Below are positions 17,114 through 28,457 of a stretch of DNA of 64,000 nt, piece after piece (the first letter of the stretch is position 1; each line of letters starts with the position of its first letter). Made by a program: the position numbers and the translations under genes. A model generated the notes under the pieces. It was not told the origin of the DNA, ran no database searches, and worked only from the letters and a program-made list of their open reading frames with translations. Source of the DNA: Conchiformibius steedae (GTDB taxonomy: Bacteria > Pseudomonadota > Gammaproteobacteria > Burkholderiales > Neisseriaceae); contig NZ_CP059563.1 in assembly GCF_014054725.1 (NCBI RefSeq), positions 534,868-598,867 on the forward strand, given 5' to 3'.

Positions 17114-18189
17114 GGTTGTTTGCTGTTCACATCAATGATCCACACTTCCGCTTGCGAACCCAAACGCAGCGGCACACCCCAAAAACCATAACCCGATGTC
17201 ACAACAAAATGGGTTTGGTTAATGCGTTCGTAGCCGTAATGAATGCGGTTAAGGGCGCGAACCAACAGATTGAGCGGAAAAACCTGTCCGTTATGCACAT
17301 GCCCCGAAAGCTGGATGTCAATCGGCATTTGGGCGTGGGCTTCGGCATCGTCAGGACGGTGGTCCAGCAGAATGACAGGTTGCTTGGCATCGGTTTGGGC
17401 AAGCAGCTGTTCGGTGGGCAGGCGTTGGCTGTTTAATTTGTCGGGACGACCTGCCACCCACACGCGCCCGTCCAATAGTACGGCTTCATCGTTTAATACG
17501 CGGATGCCTGCGCGTTGCAGGGCTTGGGTGATTTGCTGCTGGTGTCCGAATAAATCGTGGTTGCCCAAAGTGGCATACACACCCAAAGGGGCGCGTAAAT
17601 TCAGCAATTCGCTGTGCATGTTTTCGGCTTCATAGGCTGCGGTGTTATCGTCCATAATGTCGCCTGGCATGAGAATCACATCTGCCTGTTCACGCTGCAT
17701 GATTTGGGCGAGGGTGCGGATTTGCCGTTTGCCTGCCAATACGCCCCAATGGGTGTCGGCAGCCATGCCGATGCGTAGGGGTTTGGTTAAAGGTTTGTCT
17801 AAAGTGATGCTGATGTGGCGCACCACAGGCACATAGGCGTGATAGACAGACCATGCGGGTAGGGCAAGAAAAATGGCAGCAGCAGTGATGCGTAACACGC
17901 GCTGGCGTTGTGGGTGGTGTCGGAAAGCAAATTGGTTTAACAGTAGCACCGCGCCTGCGCTCAAACAGGCAAACCACAACAACGCCAGCCACGCCGCTAC
18001 CCAGCGCGGCGACAGCATCAGCCTTAAACTGCTCAATAAAATAATGGTGTTACCGATTAAAAACACCGCCCACAATACAGAACGGCGGCTTACGCCCAGC
18101 CACCACACCAAGGCACGCGCTGCGCCATAGTGCAGCAGTTGTACCGATAACAACACCGCTGCCATTATCCACAAAAATTTTCCTGCCAT
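17110..18189 (-). CDS. Membrane-anchored metallophosphoesterase
   Basis: A 359-residue protein. Four hydrophobic helices fill residues 5-125, and the calcineurin-like domain follows with all metal motifs: GMAADTHWG (D-x-H), PGDIMDD (GD), LGNHDLFG (GNH) and GHVHNGQ near the end (GHxH). This is the YkoQ/YaeI-like layout. Members act on phospholipid or lipid A precursors or have unknown substrates; the substrate cannot be read here. It ends within the last codons of the convergent rsmD. Downstream of the waaC locus it could join envelope metabolism, but that is only proximity. Confidence 0.9.
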   Translation of the reverse strand: MAGKFLWIMAAVLLSVQLLHYGAARALVWWLGVSRRSVLWAVFLIGNTIILLSSLRLMLSPRWVAAWLALLWFACLSAGAVLLLNQFAFRHHPQRQRVLRITAAAIFLALPAWSVYHAYVPVVRHISITLDKPLTKPLRIGMAADTHWGVLAGKRQIRTLAQIMQREQADVILMPGDIMDDNTAAYEAENMHSELLNLRAPLGVYATLGNHDLFGHQQQITQALQRAGIRVLNDEAVLLDGRVWVAGRPDKLNSQRLPTEQLLAQTDAKQPVILLDHRPDDAEAHAQMPIDIQLSGHVHNGQVFPLNLLVRALNRIHYGYERINQTHFVVTSGYGFWGVPLRLGSQAEVWIIDVNSKQP

Positions 18190-18202
18190 ATCTGCTTTCT
18201 AA

Positions 18203-18235
18203 AAAAAGACGGTAAAAACAAGGTGTTTTTACCGT
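18203..18235 (-). terminator. Terminator of the lipoprotein gene at 18258
   Basis: A 12-bp perfect stem (18209-18220 with 18224-18235) is followed on the minus strand by seven T residues. It also separates this transcript from the metallophosphoesterase gene. Confidence 0.85.
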
Positions 18236-18257
18236 GAGTCAAAGGGGAAAGAGGGCT

Positions 18258-19007
18258 TTATTTTACCATTTCTTTGCTGATGGCTTTGATGTTCAGTTCG
18301 CGGTCTTTGATAATACCCATTAAGCGGTTGATTTGTGAAGTATTACCTTTTTTGCGGGCTGCGTTTAACTGCGATTGCGCGGCTTTTAGCGCAGCACGTT
18401 CCCGATTGATTTCGCGTTCTAAAATTTGGCGGCGGGTGAGCGCGGGGGCAGATGGTGCAGTTTTAGCAGTCGGCATTTTAACAGTGGGCGCAGGTTGGGG
18501 AACTGATTTGCCTTTGCCTTTGCTGCGTGTGGGATTGGACGCGGGCGGTTTGCGTAACTGAACATTCACTTTGGTTTTGCTGGATTTGTCGGTGTTGCCC
18601 GAGCCTTTTTCAGCTTTATCCTTTTTGTTTTTTTCTTTTTCAGCCTTTTCGGGCTTGGTGGGTTTTTCCACTTTTTCAATGGTTTCGGTTACGGGTGGTG
18701 TGACTTCGGGCAACACGGTAACATCATCATCGCGGCGGATATTATCCCAAATACGGCGCAATTCTTCCGAAGGTTTTAAGGCTTGTGCAGGGGCGGTTTG
18801 CTCGGTTGCAGCCTCTTCAGCGGGGGCGGAAGCGGCAGCCGTTTCTGCCGTGTCGGGTTCGGGCGCTGCGGCATCGGCAGAAGCGGCAACTGTTACAGCA
18901 GGGGCAGATGCCGCCGCATCGGTCGGTTCGTTTAGTGAAGCGCAGGCACCGGTAGCAAACAAAGTGAAACCAATCAGCCACAAACGGAATAATGTTTTTT
19001 TCATCAT
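18258..19007 (-). CDS. Lipoprotein with charged low-complexity linker and C-terminal coiled coil
   Basis: A 249-residue protein with a lipoprotein signal peptide (lipobox TGAC, Cys about residue 22). Residues 25-80 are Ala/Pro/Glu-rich. Residues 110-150 are a Lys/Glu-rich linker (KPTKPEKAEKEKNKKDKAEK), and 150-190 are basic and Pro-rich. The last 55 residues form a strong helix (TRRQILEREINRERAALKAA...). The design resembles periplasmic proteins that bridge the outer membrane to peptidoglycan or other partners, with the coiled coil as the working part. I do not recognise a named family. ATG ATG at the start leaves a one-residue uncertainty. Confidence 0.8.
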   Translation of the reverse strand: MMKKTLFRLWLIGFTLFATGACASLNEPTDAAASAPAVTVAASADAAAPEPDTAETAAASAPAEEAATEQTAPAQALKPSEELRRIWDNIRRDDDVTVLPEVTPPVTETIEKVEKPTKPEKAEKEKNKKDKAEKGSGNTDKSSKTKVNVQLRKPPASNPTRSKGKGKSVPQPAPTVKMPTAKTAPSAPALTRRQILEREINRERAALKAAQSQLNAARKKGNTSQINRLMGIIKDRELNIKAISKEMVK

Positions 19008-19206
19008 GCATTCTTTGGGTTTTGAAACTTCGCCAAGTGTGGCGTAAAACTGCTGAATTGAAAGGTTAATTTTTCCCTTCCAAAATCAGGGCGGCGCAAA
19101 AGCCTTGCCCCAATGTGTACAAATATGCCAAATATTGTAAACCATATCGGGTAAAATTCAACCGTTTTACCCCGAATAAAGGGGCTTTGGTTCTAAAGGA
19201 AGCCGC

Positions 19207-20004
19207 ATGATAAATACCGACCGCTATGCCGTTCACCGCCATTTGGCACACATTATGGACACACGGCTGGCACTGCTCAAACACGCCCCGCGTCAGATTA
19301 TCTTGGCGGGCGCAGACGGCGACGGCGGGCGCAGCCTGTTGGCGGCGCGTTTTCCGCAAGCCCGTTTTCGTGAATACGACCCCCGCCCAGATTTTTTAGA
19401 CGATGCCGCAGCCGTGCGCAAAACAGGCTTACTGGCAAAATGGACAGGCAAAACCGTTGTCCAACACTGCCAAAGCATTGCCGAACCTTTGGGCGAACCT
19501 GCGGATATGTTGTGGGCGAATTTAAGTTTGCTGACTGAAACCGCGCCTGTTGCCGTGTTTGAAAATTGGGCGGCTGCACTCAAAAACGGCGGCTTGCTGT
19601 TTTTCAGCCATTTGGGTGGCGACAGCTTGGCAGACATACGCACCCTGTTGGCAGACAACCAAATTTCCTGCCCCGCGCCCACTTTGCTGGATATGCACGA
19701 TTTGGGCGATATGCTGTTTCATCACGGCTTTTACGACCCCGTGATGGACACCGAAAAACTGGTTTTAACCTACCGCAGCGCCGAAGCCCTGTTGCAGGAT
19801 TTGAGCACTTTGGGCGCATGGCAGGCATTGCAGTGCGACAACCCCGCCGCTGCCGAAAACCTGATTCGTCAAACATGGCAGCAAGGCGGATTGCGCCAAA
19901 TCACCTTGGAAACCGTGTTCGGACACGCCGTTAAAAAAGCCGATTTGGCAGCCAACGAACAAGAAATCCGTTTTATCCCGCGTGCAGAGAAAAAATCTTC
20001 GTAA
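19207..20004 (+). CDS. bioC: Methyltransferase of the BioC type
   Basis: A 265-residue SAM-dependent methyltransferase that resembles malonyl-ACP O-methyltransferase BioC, the first step of pimeloyl synthesis for biotin. Family-like features are the GLLFFSHLGGDSLADIRTLL segment and PTLLDMHDLGDMLFHHGFYDPVMD, both typical of BioC from beta-proteobacteria. Motif I is weak (IILAGADGDGGRSLLAARF). No other bio gene is in the window, so the symbol is an inference from the sequence alone. The 199-bp gap before it holds a small hairpin (19149-19173). Confidence 0.75.
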   Translation: MINTDRYAVHRHLAHIMDTRLALLKHAPRQIILAGADGDGGRSLLAARFPQARFREYDPRPDFLDDAAAVRKTGLLAKWTGKTVVQHCQSIAEPLGEPADMLWANLSLLTETAPVAVFENWAAALKNGGLLFFSHLGGDSLADIRTLLADNQISCPAPTLLDMHDLGDMLFHHGFYDPVMDTEKLVLTYRSAEALLQDLSTLGAWQALQCDNPAAAENLIRQTWQQGGLRQITLETVFGHAVKKADLAANEQEIRFIPRAEKKSS

Positions 20005-20211
20005 TCTGTAGTTAGTCAAGGAAAAAAACTGTGTGATTGGGCTGGGCGCTTGGTGTTACACCGCAGCCCTTAAAACTGATGTGCTGTGTTTTAGCCAATT
20101 TTGAAAACCGCTTTAAAACTTTTTATCGGCGCAGCGTGTGCAAAGCCGTGAAAAATGCGTATGATTGGGCGGTTTGCCTATAAGCAGTCAATTGATTAAG
20201 GATAGATAACA

Positions 20212-20649
20212 ATGAACAATATTACCCAATTAAAAAGCAACGGTTTGAAAGTTACCGGTCCGCGTTTGAAAATACTGGATTTGTTTGAGCTGTACGCCGA
20301 GCGTGAAAGTGAACGCCATTTAAGCGCGGAAGACGTGTACCGTATTTTGTTGGCAGAAGGCGTAGAAGTGGGCGTTGCCACCATTTATCGTGTGCTGACC
20401 CAGTTTGAACAGGCTGGTATTTTAATCCGTCACCATTTTGAAGGTGGAAAAGCCGTTTACGAACTGAATCAGGAAGAACACGACCATATTATGTGTGTGA
20501 AATGCGGGTTGATTACCGAGTTTCAAAACAAAGAAATGGAAGCCATGCAAGAGCGCATTGCCGCCGAAAACGGCTACCGTGTGGTGGACCATTCGCTGTA
20601 TTTATACGGTGTGTGCGCCGACTGCCAAAAAAAAGAAAAAAAACGTTAA
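20212..20649 (+). CDS. fur: Ferric uptake regulator
   Basis: Fur (145 aa) is the iron-sensing repressor. The N-terminal winged helix holds [14 protein letters not shown] and [19 protein letters not shown]. The metal and dimer part has [12 protein letters not shown], then [15 protein letters not shown] and a second Cys pair (GVCADC), which fits the structural Zn site. The Lys-rich tail is short. The 207-bp gap upstream holds its promoter, but I see no clear Fur box. A DUS-type hairpin follows. Confidence 0.97.
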   Translation: MNNITQLKSNGLKVTGPRLKILDLFELYAERESERHLSAEDVYRILLAEGVEVGVATIYRVLTQFEQAGILIRHHFEGGKAVYELNQEEHDHIMCVKCGLITEFQNKEMEAMQERIAAENGYRVVDHSLYLYGVCADCQKKEKKR

Positions 20650-20662
20650 CCCCCGATTTGAC

Positions 20663-20691
20663 AGGCTGTCTGAAACCGTTTCGGACAGCCT
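20663..20691 (+). terminator. DUS-like inverted pair after fur
   Basis: AGGCTGTCTGAA (20663-20674) faces TTCGGACAGCCT (20680-20691), one base off a perfect reverse complement. It sits between fur and aat and can act as a terminator or attenuator. The aat start is only 11 bp beyond it. Confidence 0.65.
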
Positions 20692-20701
20692 GAATCACGA
20701 T

Positions 20702-21424
20702 ATGGACATTCCCTTTCTTCCCCCCGATGATTTGACTTTCCCCGACCCGCGCCCCGCACTTGCCTGTTCCAAGCGCAACGGTTGGGTGTGCGTGAGTGCC
20801 GATTTGCGCCCCGAACGGATTTTGGCGGCGTACCGCTGCGGGATTTTTCCGTGGCACAGCGACCGTGATTATGTTTACTGGTTTGCCACCGCGCCCCGCG
20901 CCGTGCTGTATCCCGCCGAATTGCACCTTTCCCGTTCGCTTGTCAAAACCCTGCGAAATCGTGCCTACCGCGTTAGCGTAAATCAGGATTTTGCAGCGGT
21001 GATGGGCGAGTGTGCTGCTGCACCGCGTGTTGGGCAAGACGGTACTTGGATTGCGCCCGCGTTTCAACGGGCTTACGGTGCATTGCATCAGCAAGGTTTT
21101 GCCCATTCGTTTGAATGCTGGTTGCCTGACGGTAAGGGCGGTGAAATATTGGCAGGCGGTTTGTACGGCGTACAAATCGGCGCGGTGTTTTTTGGCGAAT
21201 CCATGTTTGCTAAATTACCCGATGCGTCTAAAATCGCCTTTGCCTGTGCCGTGCCTTATTTGGCAGACTGCGGCGTGCGCCTGATTGATTGCCAGCAGGA
21301 CACGGGACATCTGGCGCGTTTCGGTTCGCGTACGCTGCTGTTTGACGATTTTCAACAGGCTTTAGCCGAATATACCGTTTTACCCTGCGCCATCGGGCGC
21401 GGAACGGTGCGCGAAAACCCTTAA
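20702..21424 (+). CDS. aat: Leucyl/phenylalanyl-tRNA--protein transferase
   Basis: Aat (240 aa) adds Leu or Phe to N-terminal Lys or Arg of proteins, marking them for ClpAP. The start [10 protein letters not shown] is chosen because it matches the family (the protein typically begins near FPDPRPAL); the longer frame to 20558 runs back into fur. Motifs: GLLAYG-like region [15 protein letters not shown], then [33 protein letters not shown]. No Shine-Dalgarno site is obvious, because the DUS hairpin abuts the start. Confidence 0.95.
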   Translation: MDIPFLPPDDLTFPDPRPALACSKRNGWVCVSADLRPERILAAYRCGIFPWHSDRDYVYWFATAPRAVLYPAELHLSRSLVKTLRNRAYRVSVNQDFAAVMGECAAAPRVGQDGTWIAPAFQRAYGALHQQGFAHSFECWLPDGKGGEILAGGLYGVQIGAVFFGESMFAKLPDASKIAFACAVPYLADCGVRLIDCQQDTGHLARFGSRTLLFDDFQQALAEYTVLPCAIGRGTVRENP

Positions 21425-21448
21425 CCCATATTTATCAAGGAAATATAA

Positions 21449-21664
21449 ATGGAAACAGTTATTTTAGCAGTAAATGGCATGAGCTGTGCAGCGTGTGTGC
21501 GCGGGGTGGAACAGGCTTTAAACGGCTGTGCGGGCGTGGCGCAGGTGTTGGTGGATTTGGCATCAGGTAAGGCAAAGGTGCAGTTTGACCCACAGCAAAC
21601 CGATGTGGCACAGTTGGCAGCGGCGGTAGAAGCAGCGGGATTTGATGCGGCTGTGGCAGACTGA
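21449..21664 (+). CDS. copZ: Copper chaperone (HMA domain)
   Basis: A 71-residue single heavy-metal-associated domain. The metal site is GMSCAACV with the two Cys at about residues 12 and 15, matching the MxCxxC motif of CopZ/Atx1. It has the ferredoxin-like beta-alpha-beta-beta-alpha-beta pattern (VAQVLVDLASGKAKVQF and AAAVEAAGFDAAV). AAGGAA precedes the start. No copper ATPase is beside it, but an azurin gene converges on it, so the pair may reflect copper handling in the envelope. Confidence 0.9.
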   Translation: METVILAVNGMSCAACVRGVEQALNGCAGVAQVLVDLASGKAKVQFDPQQTDVAQLAAAVEAAGFDAAVAD

Positions 21665-21670
21665 TGGCAA

Positions 21671-21707
21671 AAAATACACCGTTTGGCTGTGGGGCGAAAC
21701 GGTGTAT
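21671..21707 (-). terminator. Terminator of the azurin gene
   Basis: An 11-bp perfect stem (21674-21684 with 21697-21707) is followed on the minus strand by a T6 run. It may also end copZ, which lies just left of it on the plus strand. Confidence 0.8.
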
Positions 21708-21711
21708 GGGT

Positions 21712-22248
21712 TTAGCTGTTGGGATAAGTGATATTAACTTTCCCGCGCATTTTGTGGTGTCCTAAAAACGAGCAGAAATAAACGTAGTTGTTGCCCGGTT
21801 TGAAATGGTTGGTTTTAAAGGTAACGCGCTGCTCTTCGCCGCCGCCTGCCAGTTTGGTGTTGGCAATCACGCGCGGGTCGTTGGGTTTGAGAAAGTCGGA
21901 TTTCGCGCCCAAATCCACGCCGTCTGCCAAAATGCCGCTTTCGTCCGTATCTTTGGCGATAACGACATTGTGTCCGCGGGCGTTGCGCGGCAAGTAGCCG
22001 ATATTGCGTACCACAATGGTAAATTCGGCGCATTTGGAGGCGTCAATATTGATTTCGGCTTTGTCGTACACCATAGAATGGTTGCCGGTCATGATTGCGC
22101 TGCATTCGGGATTCAGCGCTTGGGCTGTGGCAGAGGCAGCGGCGTTGGGTGCGGCGGTGGTGTGGCGTTTGGTGTCGGCGGGCGTGCCGCTGTCGGAACA
22201 CGCGCCCAACAGCAGCAGGCACAGGGGCAGAGTCAAATATTGTTTCAT
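21712..22248 (-). CDS. Azurin-like lipoprotein (type 1 copper)
   Basis: A 178-residue lipoprotein: lipobox LGAC (Cys about 17), a Thr/Ala-rich linker to about residue 45, then an azurin domain. Copper ligand residues are visible: the upstream His in ARGHNVV, and Cys, His and Met in FCSFLGHHKMRG. The domain keeps the usual paired Cys (PECSAIM and SKCAEF). Neisseria has a similar outer-membrane lipid-modified azurin (Laz) that carries electrons and supports copper or peroxide tolerance; the same role is inferred. copZ converges on it. Confidence 0.93.
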   Translation of the reverse strand: MKQYLTLPLCLLLLGACSDSGTPADTKRHTTAAPNAAASATAQALNPECSAIMTGNHSMVYDKAEINIDASKCAEFTIVVRNIGYLPRNARGHNVVIAKDTDESGILADGVDLGAKSDFLKPNDPRVIANTKLAGGGEEQRVTFKTNHFKPGNNYVYFCSFLGHHKMRGKVNITYPNS

Positions 22249-22273
22249 TATGATTCCTTTTCGGTTTGAAACC

Positions 22274-22289
22274 CCGCCGCAAACGGCGG
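22274..22289 (-). terminator. GC-rich hairpin, possible terminator of ligA
   Basis: A perfect CCGCCG/CGGCGG stem with a 4-nt loop sits just after the ligA stop codon (minus strand). No T-run follows, so this is a weak call. Confidence 0.35.
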
Positions 22290-22303
22290 TAAAACGGGTG
22301 TGT

Positions 22304-24747
<2,444 letters not shown>

Positions 24748-24757
24748 AGCAAGAATT

Positions 24758-24833
<76 letters not shown>

Positions 24834-25139
24834 AAACAAACCGCCATTTAAACACAGCTGCGCGGGCTTGGCAAGTGTTTTTGTACAAAGGGCGCGGGCG
24901 CGGAAAACAGGGGCAGGACAGGGCAGACGGCGGGCGTGTCGGCACAAGTGGTGGTAAAAAACCAAATTTTTATGTAAAGAAACGTTTACAAAGAAGAAAA
25001 ATGTTTACAGAGGCATCGCAATGTAAAAAAAAATGATAGAATATCGGCTATTGTGGATTTTTGCTGATTTTGTTTATTGGGATGAAAGTGTGGATATGAA
25101 GCAGAGAATCAATTTCAAACAGATACAGGAGCAACGCTT
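24834..25139 (+). other. Intergenic leader before the fimV-like operon
   Basis: This 306-bp gap has no gene. Its first half is GC-rich. Its second half is very A-rich and repeats GTTTACA at about 24974 and 25009, then reads TAGAAT and TATCGG near 25036-25046, a possible -10 region for the downstream operon. No -35 at the right distance is convincing. ACAGGAG at about 25127 is the fimV-like gene's ribosome-binding site. Confidence 0.4.
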
Positions 25140-26753
25140 ATGGATGCTTTAACCAATCCCGTGGTTTTGGGGATTGTCGGCGCCGTAGTGGTGTTGGCTG
25201 TGGTCGGCGGGGTTCTGTTTGTCGTGTTGAAAAAACGGGACGGACAGGACGATGACCGCCGTGCCGATGCAAACCGCAGCGGCCGCCGCACGGGAGCGTC
25301 CAAACGTCGTGAAAACGATGATGATGACGAACCTGTACGCACCCCCGCATCTAGGGTAAAGGCAGGGGCGAAAAACACAGCAGAGCCTGCCAAGCAGCCC
25401 GAACGTGCCGCAAAAACCAAAGCGGAAGAGCCGCTGCCTGCCGAAGATGAAGCCGTTTTAGAAGAAACGGAAGAAGTGGCGGGCGACGAATGGGACTGGG
25501 GTAGCACGTCGGCATCCAGCGCAGTGGTGGACGATACCAAAGTATCAGTGCAGGATGTGGATCCGCTAACCGAATTTAATGTGTACAAACAATTTGGTTA
25601 TGTGGACAAAGCCGCCGAATCGCTGGCGGCTTATTTGAAAAATCATCCCGATAAGGCAAACGATAAAAATTTGGTGGACGAACTGCTGGATTTGTGGCTG
25701 CAGGCGAAAAAAACCGACGAGTTTTCCGATGCATTGACACAATATCAGGAAATGTTTGACCAAGCGGCGTTGGCAGAATATGTCAAACAAGGTTTGGCGC
25801 TGGATGCCAACCATTTGGGTTTGCGCGTGTTGGCAGAATCGCGTTTGGGTTGGTCGGTGAAAAAAACCGCCAACGAAATCGGCGAGCAAACCGAAGAAAC
25901 ACCCGCCTTGCCAGAACGCCCGCAATTGGGTCTGCCTAACAAACAGTCCGAAGAAGCCGCACAAGCCGCTGCCAAAGCTGCGCGTAAAGAGCTGGTGTCG
26001 GGCAATGCGCCTTTGGCGGGGGTGGAAAACGAAGAAAAAGGCACGGTATTGGCGTTTATGCAGCCCGAACAAAGCATGAAACTGCTGAAAGGCATGCTGC
26101 GGTACGATGTGTCCAACCGCTATCTGAACAAAGCCATCCGCTCGTCCACCAAACCTGCTGCGCTGCTGATTGATGCGCTGACTATGGACTATAAAGCCAA
26201 AAACCTGCGCAGTTTTATCGAGCATTTGTGGAATTTGTACTACAGCTTGGGCAATGGCGGACGTCAGGTAAAAGAGCGTATGTTGGGTTTGGGTTACAGC
26301 ATGATGGGCGAACATCCGATTTTCCCTTTGTTGGAAACCCACGCGGGCGATACAGCGATTTTGCGTGAAATCGGTATCCGTAACGGCTTTATCGAGGCCA
26401 GTGCCGCTGCCAAAAAAGGTCGCCATAAGAGCTTGGTAACCGAAAAAGTGGATGTGGACAACGAGCCCAAAACCCCCGCCGAACGCGTACTCAAAGAAGC
26501 GGAATTCCTGCTTATGTACGGTCAGTTGGACCAATCGATGGATTTGCTGGAATCGGCAATCCGCGAATACCCGCAAGAAGCACAACTGTACATTACCTTG
26601 TTCGATTTGTACGAGCGTGCCGAAGAATGGGCGCGTTTGGGCAAACTGGTTCAGGATTTGCGTACTAAGGTTCAAACCTTGCCTGAAGAAGTGGTGCTGG
26701 CAATGAGCCAGTTGCTGCAGCGTTTTAACAACCAAGGTGCTTTAGGACGGTAA
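25140..26753 (+). CDS. FimV/TspA-like membrane-anchored TPR protein
   Basis: A 537-residue protein with an N-terminal transmembrane helix (VVLGIVGAVVVLAVVGGVLFVVL), then a charged linker to about residue 135. The FimV-type core starts with DPLTEFNVYKQFGYVDKAAE and continues with helix pairs. The C-terminal FimV-like TPR unit reads EAEFLLMYGQLDQSMDLLES. FimV/TspA proteins are polar hubs that bind peptidoglycan through LysM and support type IV pili; here no LysM is seen, so this is a shortened relative or a different subgroup. GGAG precedes the start. Four genes with signalling domains follow, the next after 3 bp, so they are probably one operon. Confidence 0.85.
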   Translation: MDALTNPVVLGIVGAVVVLAVVGGVLFVVLKKRDGQDDDRRADANRSGRRTGASKRRENDDDDEPVRTPASRVKAGAKNTAEPAKQPERAAKTKAEEPLPAEDEAVLEETEEVAGDEWDWGSTSASSAVVDDTKVSVQDVDPLTEFNVYKQFGYVDKAAESLAAYLKNHPDKANDKNLVDELLDLWLQAKKTDEFSDALTQYQEMFDQAALAEYVKQGLALDANHLGLRVLAESRLGWSVKKTANEIGEQTEETPALPERPQLGLPNKQSEEAAQAAAKAARKELVSGNAPLAGVENEEKGTVLAFMQPEQSMKLLKGMLRYDVSNRYLNKAIRSSTKPAALLIDALTMDYKAKNLRSFIEHLWNLYYSLGNGGRQVKERMLGLGYSMMGEHPIFPLLETHAGDTAILREIGIRNGFIEASAAAKKGRHKSLVTEKVDVDNEPKTPAERVLKEAEFLLMYGQLDQSMDLLESAIREYPQEAQLYITLFDLYERAEEWARLGKLVQDLRTKVQTLPEEVVLAMSQLLQRFNNQGALGR

Positions 26754-26756
26754 GTG

Positions 26757-27899
26757 ATGAATAACAATATCCCGCAAGTAAAAACCGTCAAGTTGCTGTT
26801 TGTGGCTATGGACGAACGGCAGCAGGCGATGTTTAAGATGGCGTTTAAAATGCACAGCACCACGTCCTATCAGGTAATCGGTGCAGATAGCAGCGAACGC
26901 CCCGAAATGGTGATTGTGGACGGCGACGGACCGATGGGTGCGGCGGTGTGGCAGAAAGCCAAAACCGATTACCCCAAAAGCGTGGTGGTGTTTTTCTCAA
27001 AACGCCCGCCGATGATTACTGCGCCCTATCTTTCCAAACCGATTAAGTTTGACACGCTGTTTTTAAGCCTGCGTAATTTGTTGCAGGGCAACGGCGTATG
27101 GGTGGGTAATCTGGCAAACGGGCAGCAGCAGGGCGCGGCGGCGCAGCAGGCGCAGCAACAGCCTGCCGAACCTGCCAAACCTGCACACCCCGAACGGGCA
27201 GCTGAAATGCGCATTCCGCGTTTTGACCCGCGCCGCGGTTTGTTGGGGCGTTTTCGCGAATTGCTCAATCAAAGCAAAGACACGGTAATCGTGTTTAAAG
27301 AAAAGCCCGTGTTGGCGGTTTTTCCGTCCATTCAGCGCGTGTGGGTGCCCGATTCCAAGCTGCTGGAAGAGCTGTGTCGTCAGGAACAGCCTGATATTAA
27401 GGTAAAAATTATTTCTGAAGGCAGTCAGATTCAGGAACGTGCTAATGCCACGGTGGTATCGTGCATGTGGCAGGTGGCGGTGTGGACGGCAAACGGACGT
27501 TTGGTGTATCCGCTTACGCCTTCTACGGTGTGCCGTTTGAAGCAGTGGCCCAATCTGACCCGCCTGGCACCTTTGCCCGAATCAATGCGTTTGTCGGCGT
27601 TTTTGACCAAAACATCGGTCAGCCTGAATATGCTGTATAAAATGATGCCTTTGGATATGGCGGATATTTTGAATTATATCGCTGCTACTTATCTGACTGA
27701 TTATTTGGCGGTTAGTCAGACTGGGGCTGCGGCTGCCGATAGTGCTGCCGCCGCTGCCATGCCCAAAGCAGTACGCCGCGCCGCCGCGCCGGAGCGTTCC
27801 GAAGGACGCGCTCGTGCGGCAGATGATGATGAAACCGAGCAGCCGAAAAAAGAAGGCGGTCTGCTCAGCCGTTTGATGAAGCGATTACTCAGTAAATAA
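26757..27899 (+). CDS. Receiver-like protein with Ala/Gln-rich linker and C-terminal domain of unknown function
   Basis: A 380-residue protein. The first 110 residues look like a degenerate response-regulator receiver: strand KLLFVAMD, candidate phospho-Asp D55 in MVIVDGDG, and the conserved Lys-Pro (K94-P95) in APYLSKPIKFD. A Gln/Ala linker (QQQGAAAQQAQQQPAEPAKP) leads to a second domain at about 155-325 with no motif I know. The tail is basic and Ala-rich and ends RLMKRLLSK. The gene begins 3 bp after the fimV-like gene and 16 bp before the GTPase gene. It may be the input or scaffold of the module. Start is the ATG at 26757, although GTG 26754 is adjacent. Confidence 0.75.
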   Translation: MNNNIPQVKTVKLLFVAMDERQQAMFKMAFKMHSTTSYQVIGADSSERPEMVIVDGDGPMGAAVWQKAKTDYPKSVVVFFSKRPPMITAPYLSKPIKFDTLFLSLRNLLQGNGVWVGNLANGQQQGAAAQQAQQQPAEPAKPAHPERAAEMRIPRFDPRRGLLGRFRELLNQSKDTVIVFKEKPVLAVFPSIQRVWVPDSKLLEELCRQEQPDIKVKIISEGSQIQERANATVVSCMWQVAVWTANGRLVYPLTPSTVCRLKQWPNLTRLAPLPESMRLSAFLTKTSVSLNMLYKMMPLDMADILNYIAATYLTDYLAVSQTGAAAADSAAAAAMPKAVRRAAAPERSEGRARAADDDETEQPKKEGGLLSRLMKRLLSK

Positions 27900-27915
27900 C
27901 GAAGGCATCGGAATT

Positions 27916-28455
27916 ATGTTGGTAGAAAACAAAATTGTATTTACAGGTCCTGTCGGTGTGGGCAAAACCACCGCGATTGCCGCCTTGTCGGACGAGCCGC
28001 CGATTCAAACCGATGCCAACGCATCGGATATGACCGCCGTGCGCAAGGGCTACACCACCGTGGCAATGGACTATGGTCTGATTCAGTTAGATGAAAACAC
28101 CAAAGTGCATTTGTACGGCACGCCCGGTCAAGAGCGTTTTGATTTTATGTGGGATATTTTAAGTCAGGGCAGCATGGGTTTGGTGCTGCTGCTGGACAAT
28201 ACCCGTGCCAATCCGCTTAAAGATTTGAAGTTCTTTTTGGACTCTTTTGCCGATTTGCTCAAAACCGCCCCTGTGGTTATCGGTGTGACCAAAATGGACA
28301 TCCGCGCCGTGCCAGGTATTGATGTGTACCAAAAATACTTGGCGCAGCACAATATGGTAGCCCCCGTGTTCGAGGTGGACGCGCGAAACGAGGAAGACGT
28401 TAAACAATTGGTAACAGCCATGCTGTTTCAAATCGACCCCGGTTTAGAGGTATAA
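27916..28455 (+). CDS. Ras/MglA-like small GTPase
   Basis: A 179-residue GTPase. P-loop G11-PVGVGKT18; switch II GTPGQERF at 68-75, with Gln72 at the Ras Q61 position; base-recognition TKMD at 125-128. In this family (COG2229-type, near MglA) GTP binding switches polarity or motility complexes in other bacteria. It is followed within 2 bp by a gene with a Roadblock-like domain and then by a second Roadblock gene, the classic MglA-MglB pairing. A GAAGG site precedes the start. Function in this organism is inferred. Confidence 0.92.
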   Translation: MLVENKIVFTGPVGVGKTTAIAALSDEPPIQTDANASDMTAVRKGYTTVAMDYGLIQLDENTKVHLYGTPGQERFDFMWDILSQGSMGLVLLLDNTRANPLKDLKFFLDSFADLLKTAPVVIGVTKMDIRAVPGIDVYQKYLAQHNMVAPVFEVDARNEEDVKQLVTAMLFQIDPGLEV

Positions 28456-28457
28456 TA

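Noticed and set aside
20005..20211. A Fur box upstream of fur
   Set aside because: No stretch close to the GATAATGATAATCATTATC consensus is present in this gap.
25566..26735. A 389-residue open frame antisense to the fimV-like gene
   Set aside because: It lies wholly inside a well-supported gene and has mirrored Gln/Phe-rich composition without motifs.
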